Of a stretch of DNA of 64,000 nucleotides, positions 10,167 through 19,099 are shown in pieces. The translations under genes and the position numbers were made by a program. Source of the DNA: an uncultured Flavobacteriaceae bacterium. Its GTDB lineage: Bacteria > Bacteroidota > Bacteroidia > Flavobacteriales > Flavobacteriaceae. The notes beneath the pieces are model-generated. The model made no database searches. It was not told where the DNA came from and worked only from the letters and a program-made list of their open reading frames with translations. Numbering within the stretch: the first letter of the stretch is position 1; every line of letters starts with the position of its first letter. The stretch is taken from contig CANMLX010000016.1 of NCBI GenBank assembly GCA_947498845.1, positions 1 to 64,000 of the forward strand, written 5' to 3'.

Positions 10167-10470
10167 TACCAATTCCCAAATGAATTTACTGAGTTAAAAA
10201 GTGTCTTTTCAAATTCTATCTTCAACATAAAAAAGAACTGTAACTACGGCTCAATGTCATTAAGTTAATGGAAATTATGTCTGTTCGAACGCAGTCGAGA
10301 ACTTTTTATTCTAACTAACAAAGAGGTTTCGACTGCGCTCAACCTGACACTGAGAACATATAAACTCTTAACTTAATGACATTGAACTACGGCTATGCTT
10401 ATTTTTTCTGTCTCGTATAATTCCAAAATCCATCATTTTACTTTACAGTATTTTCATTTAAGAATTGGTA
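10167..10470 (+). mobile_element. Family B miniature element, copy 2, carrying a nested family E element
   Basis: Nearly identical to the composite at 9580-9883, including flanking TAA triplets and the nested element. It arose by amplification of the surrounding array unit rather than by independent transposition. Confidence 0.85.
10252..10384 (+). mobile_element. Family E miniature element, copy 2
   Basis: A 133-bp copy of the element at 9665-9797, with the same 17-bp ends and 10-bp AACTACGGCT duplication. A visible difference is a G to A change in the internal GCGCAGTCGAG arm (TCGAACGCAG here), which slightly weakens the internal dyad. Confidence 0.9.
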
Positions 10471-10895
10471 TAACTCTATTTACAGTGATACTTTATTGGT
10501 TTTTCTATGCGGATTTTATGTTTTACACACCCCTGACTCCCCTCTTGGTAGAGGGGACACTCATACTCTAAATACTTTCTTAACGCATATAAACTACTAA
10601 ATACCACAAAATATAATTTAGACTACTACCCGAACAATTAAAGCTAGACTTATAAGTTTAATGTACACATTATTTAAGGCAACAGTTTCCCTAATAATAA
10701 GGAGGGAGTAAGGGAGGTGTTATTTTTTTCTTCAATTCTAATACTTAGTATTTGGCTTGGTCTACAGTGATACTTTATAGGTTTTTTCTATGCGGATTTT
10801 GTGTTTTACACACCCCTGAATCCGCTCTTGCTAGAGGGGATAGGCATACTCTAAATACTTTCTTAACTTATAGAAATCACCTTAAATAAGTTTTA

Positions 10896-10903
10896 TATTT
10901 TTG
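10896..10903 (+). promoter_or_regulatory. -7 promoter box TATTTTTG
   Basis: Perfect TAnnTTTG match 17 bp before the ATG of the propeller-type lipoprotein gene, directly after the end of the rnhB-tail array. It gives that gene its own promoter, independent of rnhB. Confidence 0.55.
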
Positions 10904-10920
10904 TAGAAATTGGTTATTCC

Positions 10921-13350
10921 ATGAGATTTTTTTGTTCCCTCCTAGTTTTTATCTGTCTTTTCAACTGTTCTAAACCAAAAACAGAACGTAAACAGCTTAC
11001 CGACTTTATTCCTGAAAATTCTAAAATAGCCATTAAAATAGCGAATATCGAAAGCTTAAAAAGCAGTTTACAGAACAATAATTTAATTGAAATACTATCT
11101 AAAACAGATAGTTATACTATTCTATCTAAAAAATTAGCGCCCTTATCGCACATAACGACCAATACAGACTTACTACTATGCTTTTCAAAAGAAGATGATA
11201 GTATTCAATATACCGCTATTACTAAGTTAAATAAAAACACGTTTAATTTAGATACTTTAAAGCACTATACCGAAGAAAAACGCACTTACAAAAACAAAAC
11301 AATTATTAAATCTCAACTAGAGGATATTATTTTTTATAACACTGTTATAGATAGCACATTAATTATTTCGTCTTCCAAAACTATAATCGACAACATCTAC
11401 AACCCTAAAGCAACAAAAACAACATTAAAAGGGTTTAGCGCATCTACTAACACCAATGAGACGCTATCCATTGCTATAGATTCTAAAGATTCCTTTTTTA
11501 CATCTTTTTTTATTGAACCGTCTTTAGCTTCAGATAAATTATTTGATAGGGCTATACTAGATGCCGAAATAGATCAAAACTCTATGTATTTAAATGGTGT
11601 AGTAAGGTCTACAGATTCCACATTAAAAATTATAGACATCTTTAAAAACACCATTGCTCAAGAAAATAAAATACAGCATATTACACCCGCAAATAGTAAT
11701 GGGTTTCTAAGCTTTACTTTTGATGATATTGATACCTTTCATGATAATTTATCACATTATAAAAAAGCAGATACAACTTACAAAACGCCTACTCTTTTTA
11801 GTGATATTAACGAGATAGGTATTATTTATCAAGGTAACCAACAAGCCGTAGTATTAAATTCAGCAGATATTATTGCTACAGAAGATGCGTTATTAGGAGA
11901 ACAAAATAAAATAGAGACCTACAGAGACTTAAGGATCTACAACTACAGTAGGCCAGAACTTTTTGCTGAAACTTTTTCACCGCTAATCTCTTATGATAAT
12001 GCATCTAAATATTGTTTAATAGATACCTTTTTTATCTTTTCAGATTCTATAGACTTATTAAGAAACATCATTGCTAATTATCAAAACAAAACAACGCTTA
12101 GTGAACGTGATGATTACCAAAACACACTACCCTATTTAAGTGATGAAAGCTCATTACTATTCGTCATGACCCCAGAATTACTTAACACAGTAATTACTAA
12201 AAACCTTAACCAAGAGCATGACTTAAAATTAGATAACTATAATCTATCCGCAGTTCAATTTATTTACGACAACCATTTTGCTCACATGAATGCTATCGTA
12301 AAAAAGAGCAAGAAAAAGGTGAAACAAAATTCTGTTTCAGAAGAATTAAATATCACTCTAGAAAGCGACCTTTTAAATCCTCCTCAATTTGTCACAAATC
12401 ATACCACTAAGGCTAAGGAAATACTTGTTCAAGACATAAATAACCATCTATACCTTATTTCTAACAAAGGTAAAACACTATGGAAAAAAGCACTTAACAA
12501 CCCTGTTTTAGGTAAGGTAGAACAAATTGACATTTACAGAAATGGCAGACTACAATTGGCATTCGCAACACCAAACAAAATTTATGTTTTAGATAGGCAT
12601 GGTAACGATGTAGCGCCTTTTCCTATTACCCTTAATGATAAAATTACACAACCGCTTTCTGTTTTTGATTATGATAACAATAAAAAGTATCGTCTTCTAG
12701 TTACTCAAAACCACCAAGTTACCATGTTTGATACTAAAGCTAAAATTGTAAAAGGTTTTAAATTCAAATCTGCCCATACCACGATAGAAAATCAGCCTAA
12801 ACATTTTAGAATAGGTACCAAAGACTATGTAACACTTAAAACAAAAAACAAACTCTACATCCTTAACAGAAGAGGAAAAGAGCGCGTAACGCCAAAGTCA
12901 ACATACCCCTATTCAAGTGCGCCAGTATTTCAATACAAAAACAAATTTACAACCACGACCTCTAATGGTAATTTAGTTAGTACAGACACCAAAGGCAATA
13001 TCTCTAAAACCAACTTAAACCTAACGTCCAATCATTATATAGACGCCACAAGTAAAACCCTTGTTACACTTACTAATAACAAACTAACTATAAAAAGTAA
13101 ATCTATAGACCTTGACTACGGCACTTATACACCACCTAAAATATTTTATATAAACAATAAAATTTACGTTTCGGTTACCGATATACAAGCAAAAAAAGTA
13201 TACCTATTTGACAGCCAATGCAAACTATTACCAAATTTTCCTGTTTATGGAAATTCGGCCATTAGTTTAGATAACATAGACCATGACAAAAATTTGGAGC
13301 TCGTTACTAAAGGTGATAATAACAGTATCCTTCTATATCAAATAAACTAA
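10921..13350 (+). CDS. Conserved lipoprotein with C-terminal beta-propeller-like repeats
   Basis: An 809-residue predicted lipoprotein (lipobox Cys16, LFNC). Residues about 25-470 form a two-part region that starts LTDFIPENSKIAIKIANIESLKSSL, a layout reminiscent of DUF3352-like proteins. From about residue 480 there are repeated blade-like segments (VQDINNHLYLISNKGKTLWKK, KIYVLDRHGNDV, QVTMFDTKAKIVKGF, KLYILNRRGKERV, KVYLFDSQCKLLPNF) typical of a PQQ/WD-like propeller with about seven blades. Function is not known; a periplasmic or surface scaffold is an inference. It lies alone after the repeat array with its own promoter box. Confidence 0.7.
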   Translation: MRFFCSLLVFICLFNCSKPKTERKQLTDFIPENSKIAIKIANIESLKSSLQNNNLIEILSKTDSYTILSKKLAPLSHITTNTDLLLCFSKEDDSIQYTAITKLNKNTFNLDTLKHYTEEKRTYKNKTIIKSQLEDIIFYNTVIDSTLIISSSKTIIDNIYNPKATKTTLKGFSASTNTNETLSIAIDSKDSFFTSFFIEPSLASDKLFDRAILDAEIDQNSMYLNGVVRSTDSTLKIIDIFKNTIAQENKIQHITPANSNGFLSFTFDDIDTFHDNLSHYKKADTTYKTPTLFSDINEIGIIYQGNQQAVVLNSADIIATEDALLGEQNKIETYRDLRIYNYSRPELFAETFSPLISYDNASKYCLIDTFFIFSDSIDLLRNIIANYQNKTTLSERDDYQNTLPYLSDESSLLFVMTPELLNTVITKNLNQEHDLKLDNYNLSAVQFIYDNHFAHMNAIVKKSKKKVKQNSVSEELNITLESDLLNPPQFVTNHTTKAKEILVQDINNHLYLISNKGKTLWKKALNNPVLGKVEQIDIYRNGRLQLAFATPNKIYVLDRHGNDVAPFPITLNDKITQPLSVFDYDNNKKYRLLVTQNHQVTMFDTKAKIVKGFKFKSAHTTIENQPKHFRIGTKDYVTLKTKNKLYILNRRGKERVTPKSTYPYSSAPVFQYKNKFTTTTSNGNLVSTDTKGNISKTNLNLTSNHYIDATSKTLVTLTNNKLTIKSKSIDLDYGTYTPPKIFYINNKIYVSVTDIQAKKVYLFDSQCKLLPNFPVYGNSAISLDNIDHDKNLELVTKGDNNSILLYQIN

Positions 13351-13465
13351 TATAGCGCAATTTAGACATAGAACCAGAGCAATAAGATACTTACATTTTA
13401 TTTAGTAAATTTGCTATGAGAAAGAAAATTGAAAATATCATATTTTAACAAATGTTTACAGAATT

Positions 13466-16390
13466 ATGGCTTTAAAAAAATACGCACTAAAATTTACACA
13501 CATCTTACATTGTAGTATTGTTTTTTTAGCTACAAGTAATATGGTATACGGACAGCAATCAAAAACTTCAGAACTTTATTATTGGACAAACCAAGGAAAA
13601 GTGAAATTAACACTGGACCATGAAAATCATATTCTAAATGCAAAGAATATGACGTCATTCAAAAAACAGTGTAATGCATTAAGACATAAAAAAAATGATC
13701 ATATCAACCGTATTGGTCATTCTGGGTTTATGATATATGAATCTCATAAAAAAACATCAAAAATAGATGTAATGCGTAGCTTACATCTTGAAGAAAAGAA
13801 CTGGGATATACATCCAGGTCTAATTACTGAAAAAGGAAGAGAAGTATTTCCTACTGGAAAAGTTTTGCTGAAAATGAAATCTGGAAAATCTTTTGATTTG
13901 CTTGGCGATTTATTAGCCAAATATAAAATTTCAAGTATTGAATCACCTCGACCTAATGTATATACTGTAGAGGCAGATAAAGCTTCAGAATCAATAAAAT
14001 TAGCGAATAAGATCTATGAAACTGGTTTGGTAGCCTTTTCTCAGCCAGATTTTCATATTGAGCTTATATTTAATAACGATCCATTATTCCCAGAGCAATT
14101 TCAATTGCATAACACTGGACAAACAGTAGAAGGACGTACTGGTGTCGAAGATATTGATTGCGATGCTTTGGAAGCTTGGGGAATTACCACAGGAGACCCT
14201 TCTGTAAGAGTGGCTGTTTTTGATGTAGGCATAGAAGATCACCCAGAATTGCGAGATGCTAATGGGAATAGCAAAATACTCGCAGGGTTTACTCCAGATA
14301 ATCCAACAGGAAATGGTAGACCCGATGAGAATTTAGAATTTCATGGTATGGCTTGCGCAGGAATAATAAATGCAGCTCATGATGGTGTTGGAATACAAGG
14401 TTTAGCGCCTGATGTAAGATTGTTAGGGGCAAATATATTTGCAGCCCAAACTATTGAATCCCTCGCGTCATCATTTACTTGGGCAAAAAATAACGGTGCA
14501 GATGTTATTAGTAACTCATGGTCTTTTGGAGGAAGCGTATGTGGCGTAGAGCAAGATCCAGCTCTTGATGATGCTATTGAAGATGCTTACTTAAATGGAA
14601 GAAACGGAAAAGGATGTACCATTGTATTTGCTGTAGGAAACCAAAGAGCAACTAAAGATTGTATTGATTATCCAGCTAATTTAGAGAGTGTTATTGGTGT
14701 AGGTGCAATCACTAATTCAGGCGAACATGCTGTTTATAGTCAAGTAGGTGCTGAAATAGATTTAGTAGCTCCATCAAGCAATTTAATTAGTGCAAATGAA
14801 AATGTAAGAACCATTGATAGAGTTGGTAGTTTAGGAATATCGGGAGACGATTATTTTGAAAATTTTGGAGGGACATCAGCTGCCGCACCTCTAGTTGCAG
14901 GAACAGCTGCTTTAGTGTACAGTGTGAATCCAGATTTAACAGCAACTCAGGTAAGAGAAATTCTATATTCTACAGCTGATGATATGGGACCAAATGGAAG
15001 AGATAACACATATGGATATGGCCGAGTTAATGCGCACCAAGCAGTATTAGCAGCTCAGGCTTTATTAACTCCTGATCCTGTTGCAGTAAGTTCGGGCAAT
15101 TTTGACTTTGGACCAAGTTCATCTGATATAGCGCCAGGATTTACTAAAGTAAATCCAAGAATCACTTCTGGGCCGTATCGCTGGGTTAATCCAGTAAATT
15201 TGAGAGCTAGAGAAAGAGGGATTAACGCTACAACAAGTAATCTAAACAGCGATTTTATTTTTAGTAATTCAGCAAATACATTTGCTATTGATGTTCAAAA
15301 TGGAGCGTATGATGTAACCGTCACTTTAGGAGATCGTAGAAACAGGCATGATAATGTAAGACTAAGTGCTGAAGGAAATATTATAAATAATAACATTACC
15401 ACAAATGCAGGTCAATTTGTAACCGAAACTTTTACTGTAACAGTAACCGATGGCGTATTAAGTTTAGAATTTTCTGATCAAGGAGGTACAGATCCTAATT
15501 GGACAGTTACAAGTGTAAGCTATACCCCTAGTACTCCCTCGACTCCAGTATCTAACACTATTAATTTAGGAAATGCATCTAATTCAAATGCCACTGCAGA
15601 TGGTTGGAGATCAAATTTAGTGATTAACGAAACAGATGTATATACCAATAACTCTGGAAGCAGTCAGGAAATTACAGTTAATCAATTTAGTTTTTATGCA
15701 CGCAGACAAGCAGATCCTGTTACACCATTTGTTGTAAGAATAAATAGAGATAATGATTTTACAGTATTAGCTATAGGAACAACACGTAATAGTAACGCGT
15801 ATGTCACGGGGCAAAATAATGTTCCTTTTAGCACAAATAACACATCATTTGTTATTGCTAATGGAGAAACAATTGCTATAGGCTTTTTAGATGCTAATGC
15901 CAATGGAACAAGTAGTGGTACTGGTTCTGTAATACCATTTAGTTCGAATTCAGCGGACCAGGTTTGGTATTCTGGAGGGCCTAATGGGGCTGATACAGGA
16001 AGTATTCAGTTGGGTAGTGCGCCAACAGCAGGGACAAGAACAATAACCCGATTAAGAAGAAATTATCACTTTAATATTGATTTTACTACTACAACTTCAA
16101 CAACTTCACAAAACAGAAGCGCTAATCTAGCATTAGAAGCGCTTGAAATTAATAGTGCGGGCTTAGTGAGCTTATCTTTGTATCCAAATCCAGTAGTATC
16201 TAATGTAAGTATTAAAGGAATTGCTACTGAAGATATCAAAGTTATTGAGATTTATAATATTTCTGGAGCTTTGGTAAAGCAAATCGATAGTGCTTCAATT
16301 GACGTGTCTGAATTGACTCAAGGGATTTATTTTGTACGTGTAATTTCTGATAAAATTAAGCACAAAACACTCAAGTTTGTAAAAGAGTAA
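13466..16390 (+). CDS. Secreted subtilisin-like serine protease with T9SS sorting domain
   Basis: A 974-residue S8-family protease. After a signal peptide (about residues 1-29, ending VYGQ) and a propeptide-like region come the catalytic residues Asp253 (VAVFDVGIED), His293 (EFHGMACAG) and Ser471 (GGTSAAAPLVAG), all present. Residues about 540-690 form a beta-rich module (FDFGPSSS...) and about 700-880 a second one. The C-terminus (from about 895) is a T9SS type A sorting domain with LSLYPNPV, IYNISGALV and LTQGIYFVRV. It would be carried across the outer membrane by T9SS and released or attached at the surface to degrade protein. Start is the ATG at 13466, just before a good signal sequence. 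Confidence 0.93.
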   Translation: MALKKYALKFTHILHCSIVFLATSNMVYGQQSKTSELYYWTNQGKVKLTLDHENHILNAKNMTSFKKQCNALRHKKNDHINRIGHSGFMIYESHKKTSKIDVMRSLHLEEKNWDIHPGLITEKGREVFPTGKVLLKMKSGKSFDLLGDLLAKYKISSIESPRPNVYTVEADKASESIKLANKIYETGLVAFSQPDFHIELIFNNDPLFPEQFQLHNTGQTVEGRTGVEDIDCDALEAWGITTGDPSVRVAVFDVGIEDHPELRDANGNSKILAGFTPDNPTGNGRPDENLEFHGMACAGIINAAHDGVGIQGLAPDVRLLGANIFAAQTIESLASSFTWAKNNGADVISNSWSFGGSVCGVEQDPALDDAIEDAYLNGRNGKGCTIVFAVGNQRATKDCIDYPANLESVIGVGAITNSGEHAVYSQVGAEIDLVAPSSNLISANENVRTIDRVGSLGISGDDYFENFGGTSAAAPLVAGTAALVYSVNPDLTATQVREILYSTADDMGPNGRDNTYGYGRVNAHQAVLAAQALLTPDPVAVSSGNFDFGPSSSDIAPGFTKVNPRITSGPYRWVNPVNLRARERGINATTSNLNSDFIFSNSANTFAIDVQNGAYDVTVTLGDRRNRHDNVRLSAEGNIINNNITTNAGQFVTETFTVTVTDGVLSLEFSDQGGTDPNWTVTSVSYTPSTPSTPVSNTINLGNASNSNATADGWRSNLVINETDVYTNNSGSSQEITVNQFSFYARRQADPVTPFVVRINRDNDFTVLAIGTTRNSNAYVTGQNNVPFSTNNTSFVIANGETIAIGFLDANANGTSSGTGSVIPFSSNSADQVWYSGGPNGADTGSIQLGSAPTAGTRTITRLRRNYHFNIDFTTTTSTTSQNRSANLALEALEINSAGLVSLSLYPNPVVSNVSIKGIATEDIKVIEIYNISGALVKQIDSASIDVSELTQGIYFVRVISDKIKHKTLKFVKE

Positions 16391-16588
16391 ACTACCTCGA
16401 AGCATTATATATACCCTGGCGGTGCCAATAAAATTGTTGTCATTCAGAGCGTAGCGAAAAAATCACAAGGAAACGTAGAAAAACGTTTATAACAAGGTGA
16501 AATACTGTAATTAGCCTAAATAATTCCTTCCCTTTAAAGGGAAGGTGGATGTAATGCTTCACAAAAAGCATTACATTCGGAAGGGTTA

Positions 16589-16674
16589 TACCAATTTTGC
16601 TATAAAATGAGGTATAAATAATTTGAGTTATTTTTAAGTTTATATAGGCAAAAAAGCATGGTATAGCATTAGTT
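16589..16674 (+). mobile_element. Truncated family A miniature element
   Basis: The left half of family A (from TACCAATTTTGCTATAAAAT) preceded by TTA, diverging before the centre and ending at GCATTAG where a family E terminal sequence begins. No right end was found, so it is a decayed copy. Confidence 0.7.
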
Positions 16675-16691
16675 CAATGTCATTAAGTTAA
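16675..16691. repeat. Solo family E terminal repeat
   Basis: An exact copy of the 17-bp family E end CAATGTCATTAAGTTAA, with no partner end nearby. It interrupts the family A remnant at its left. Confidence 0.75.
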
Positions 16692-16751
16692 GCTGAGCTC
16701 GATTTAAGAATCATAGATAAAAGTCAATAAATAGGCTAGATTCAACTTATA

Positions 16752-16785
16752 ATTACGATGGACTAGCGCGCTAGTTTATCGTAAT
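16752..16785. repeat. 34-bp hyphenated palindrome
   Basis: ATTACGAT, three bases, the perfect 12-bp palindrome CTAGCGCGCTAG, three bases, then ATCGTAAT. The whole is a symmetric two-layer inverted repeat, unusually GC-rich at its centre for this DNA. It could extrude as a cruciform or be a protein-binding site; nothing shows which. It stands alone between two rightward genes. Confidence 0.85.
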
Positions 16786-17362
16786 TTAAGGAAGAAGATG
16801 CGTGTTTAGTGGTTTTTAGCTAGAATTTAATACATTTCATAGCCTCTAAGAGTGATATAATATATTTATTTAAACTAAGCCTCTAATAGAGAGGTCTTTG
16901 TGATTTAACAATTAGTGTTCTTAGGACGAACTCAGGTTATTTTACTTGAAATTAGACGCAAAAAGGCACACTTTATCACGTAAATTTGAGGTACATATCG
17001 TATACCATTTAGATAACTCAAAAAAAACACCTGCGATTTCAAAAAAAAACACTTCAATCTCAAAGACTGAGATAAAATGGTTACTAATACATTTAACTTG
17101 CACTAAAATTTGGTAGTTAATCAATCTAACTCGACACAAATAAAAATATATCTAATTGATTATGAGACATAAATAAAACTTGTCAGGTCGAGCGCAGTCG
17201 AGACCTAATCGAAATAGCAATTTTCATCAACTCAAACTAACGTTAGCCTAGGTTCTTCTTTTTAAAACATACAATTAATTTTTGGCTATAAAACCCTATT
17301 AATTCTGTGTTATAAAAATCAAGCACTTATTGATTACTAGTACTATTAACACATCCATTAAC

Positions 17363-18883
17363 ATGACTATTAAAACACCTAAACGATACAACATAAACAT
17401 ATTGGTTTTTGGACTATTGTTGTTTTTTATAATTCCAACAGCACAAGCCCAAACTAAAAGAATAAAAAGACCAAAAAGTACGGTTGGCATTTCCAGTGTA
17501 GATCAATTTGTTAGAGAATCTTTTGATTTATATGATAAGGTCTACAAATACGATGGTTACGCCAAAGCTGGCACGCCTTTAAGCGATGACGACATCGACA
17601 CTTTAGAAGATGCTTTAAGCGATTTAAACGGTTTGAGCAATAGTGCTCCAAATATTTTAAGCGATTTAGGTGATGGCAATGCACTACAAAAAGCAAAAGC
17701 CACATTGCAAATTAACAAAGCAAAAAAAGCATTACGATATAGTATAAAAACAGCAAAGGAACTGTTACTAAATCAAAGAAAAAGAGATAAAAAAGAGCCT
17801 GAAGATGACAACGAATCAAATAAAAATGAATCTTCTGGCAAAAAAGAAACACCTAAAAAAGAACCGGATACCTCAACTACACCAAAAAACACACCAACTG
17901 AAACTCCAAAAGAAGACAAAATTAGTTTCTGGATGAGCTACGATTTTGTACCGGGAAAAGAAGTGATCTTTTTTGATAATATGCAAGATGAAGATTATGG
18001 TGATTTCCCAAGACGCTGGGACATGTTAGGTGGGAATAGTGAAGTAGCACGATTTGGTAAAGAAAAAGTACTCCTATTCTATAGTAGTAACACTGAAATA
18101 AAACCGCTTTTTAAAGACAAAGACTACTTACCCGATACCTTTACTATAGAATTTGATATATATTTTGATGATTCTGCGTATAGAAGTAATTCCCAGTATC
18201 AAATTTTTCTTAATGATGATCACTATAATCCTTTAGACATCTATTCGTATTACCCTTTTCATGTTGGCTATAAAACATTCCAGTATGAAAACGCACATCA
18301 CGAACAAATTAGAAATTTTAATGGTTGGCATCACATTGCTATTAGCTATAATAAAGGCTATCTAAAAATGTATTTTGATGAGCAAAAAGTACTAAATATA
18401 CCACGGTTAGATTTTGTTCCTAAACAAATTCATAAAATTAAAGTTAAATATTCTGAGCGTAGAGATCATAAAAGAATATTGAGTATTAAAAACTTTAAAA
18501 TAGCCAAAGGTGGCGGCAAACCTTATGCCCAAGTTATTGCAGACGGTAAGTTTGTAACCCATGGTATTTTATTCGATTCTGGAAAAGCCATATTAAAACC
18601 ACAATCGGCAGGCGTATTAAAACGCGTAACCGATATGTTGATAGATAACCCCGATTGGAAATTCGAGATTGTAGGTCATACCGATTCTGACGGTGACAAC
18701 ACCAGCAACCTTACCTTATCCCAAAAAAGAGCCGAAGCTGTAAAACAGGCATTGGTTAACAGAAAGATTGATGCTTCCAGATTAACCGCTTCTGGTAAAG
18801 GTGAAAGTATGCCCATATCTAACAACAGTTCTGTAGAAGGAAAAGCTAATAATAGGCGGGTGGAATTTATTTTGAAGAAGTAA
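17363..18883 (+). CDS. OmpA-family outer-membrane protein with LamG-like central domain
   Basis: 506 residues from the ATG at 17363; an upstream in-frame TTG at 17330 is less likely because the signal peptide (ending PTAQAQ) begins properly at the ATG. Then comes a charged, Lys/Glu-rich low-complexity linker (about residues 130-185), a beta-sandwich region of LamG/concanavalin type (about 195-375), and a C-terminal OmpA/MotB peptidoglycan-binding domain (HGILFDSGKAILKP, IVGHTDSDG, LSQKRAEAVKQAL, NNRRVEFIL). It probably tethers the outer membrane to peptidoglycan. The TAA stop codon is also the left copy of the 3-bp duplication made by the element that follows. Confidence 0.88.
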   Translation: MTIKTPKRYNINILVFGLLLFFIIPTAQAQTKRIKRPKSTVGISSVDQFVRESFDLYDKVYKYDGYAKAGTPLSDDDIDTLEDALSDLNGLSNSAPNILSDLGDGNALQKAKATLQINKAKKALRYSIKTAKELLLNQRKRDKKEPEDDNESNKNESSGKKETPKKEPDTSTTPKNTPTETPKEDKISFWMSYDFVPGKEVIFFDNMQDEDYGDFPRRWDMLGGNSEVARFGKEKVLLFYSSNTEIKPLFKDKDYLPDTFTIEFDIYFDDSAYRSNSQYQIFLNDDHYNPLDIYSYYPFHVGYKTFQYENAHHEQIRNFNGWHHIAISYNKGYLKMYFDEQKVLNIPRLDFVPKQIHKIKVKYSERRDHKRILSIKNFKIAKGGGKPYAQVIADGKFVTHGILFDSGKAILKPQSAGVLKRVTDMLIDNPDWKFEIVGHTDSDGDNTSNLTLSQKRAEAVKQALVNRKIDASRLTASGKGESMPISNNSSVEGKANNRRVEFILKK

Positions 18884-19043
18884 TACCTAATAATCCATAT
18901 AATTACGCCAAAATACGTGTTCATTTTTCCTCTTTCTTTATTGTGGCAACACTTACATAGCTAAGCTATGAAAACATCCCACAGCTTCAAAAGAGAAAAA
19001 AGCAACTGTGTATTTTTAGCATAACTTTATAGTTTATTTGGTA
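18884..19043. mobile_element. Family G miniature element inserted at a stop codon
   Basis: A 160-bp non-coding element with ends TACCTAATAA and TTATTTGGTA, imperfect inverted repeats over about 35 bp, and a perfect 15-bp central palindrome CATAGCTAAGCTATG (18956-18970) at its exact midpoint. It is flanked by direct TAA triplets (18881-18883, 19044-19046); the left one is the stop codon of the OmpA gene. It has the same design as families A and B. Confidence 0.82.
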
Positions 19044-19046
19044 TAA

Positions 19047-19077
19047 TACCAATTCAACCATAAAATGGGACATATCA
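19047..19077 (-). mobile_element. Solo end of a family A element
   Basis: About 31 bp matching the terminal part of family A (TACCAATTC-ACCATAAAATG) follows the right-hand TAA of the family G element and then runs out just before the stop codon of the HlyD gene. It is a fragment, possibly left by a deletion. Confidence 0.6.
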
Positions 19078-19099
19078 AAACCAGAGTTTCTATGTTAAA

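Larger units (their letters stand above)
8859..10880. repeat. Tandem array built from the 3' end of rnhB plus flank
   Basis: Five units begin with the last codons of rnhB and its flank, at 8859, 9143, 9424, 10007 and 10596. Units 1 and 2 are 284 and 281 bp. Units 3 and 4 are 583 and 589 bp because each carries a family B element that itself carries a 133-bp family E element. Every unit contains two C/T- and A/G-rich inverted motifs (around CCCTCCTAATAAGGAGGG and CCCCTCTT-acta-GAGGGGAC) that could form hairpins. Units 2 and 5 resemble each other more than 3 and 4 do, and 3 and 4 share the insertions, so insertion came before the last amplification. No ORF of note lies in the array. Confidence 0.9.
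16391..17362. other. Intergenic region rich in repeat remnants
   Basis: Nearly 1 kb with no supported gene. It holds, in order: a TAAACTACCTCGAAGCATTA motif directly at the protease stop codon (16388-16407), a truncated family A element (16589-16674) broken by a solo family E end (16675-16691), a 34-bp hyphenated palindrome (16752-16785), a segment resembling that around 37137-37190 with CTCTAATAGAGAG (about 16850-16940), and a small dyad GGTCGAGCGCAGTCGAGACC (about 17184-17205) that resembles the inside of family E. A 65-codon reading frame on the minus strand here (16942-17139) looks like chance. Confidence 0.7.

Noticed and set aside
8859..10880. Extra rnhB gene copies
   Set aside because: Only about the last 60 bp of the gene recur; no catalytic motif is present in any later unit.
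10921..13350. Propeller lipoprotein as a fused or mistranslated continuation of rnhB
   Set aside because: It is 2 kb from rnhB, has its own promoter box, ATG and lipoprotein signal.
16942..17139. 65-codon frame on the minus strand
   Set aside because: Low-complexity Phe/Ile-rich translation in an AT-rich repeat region; no start context or family.
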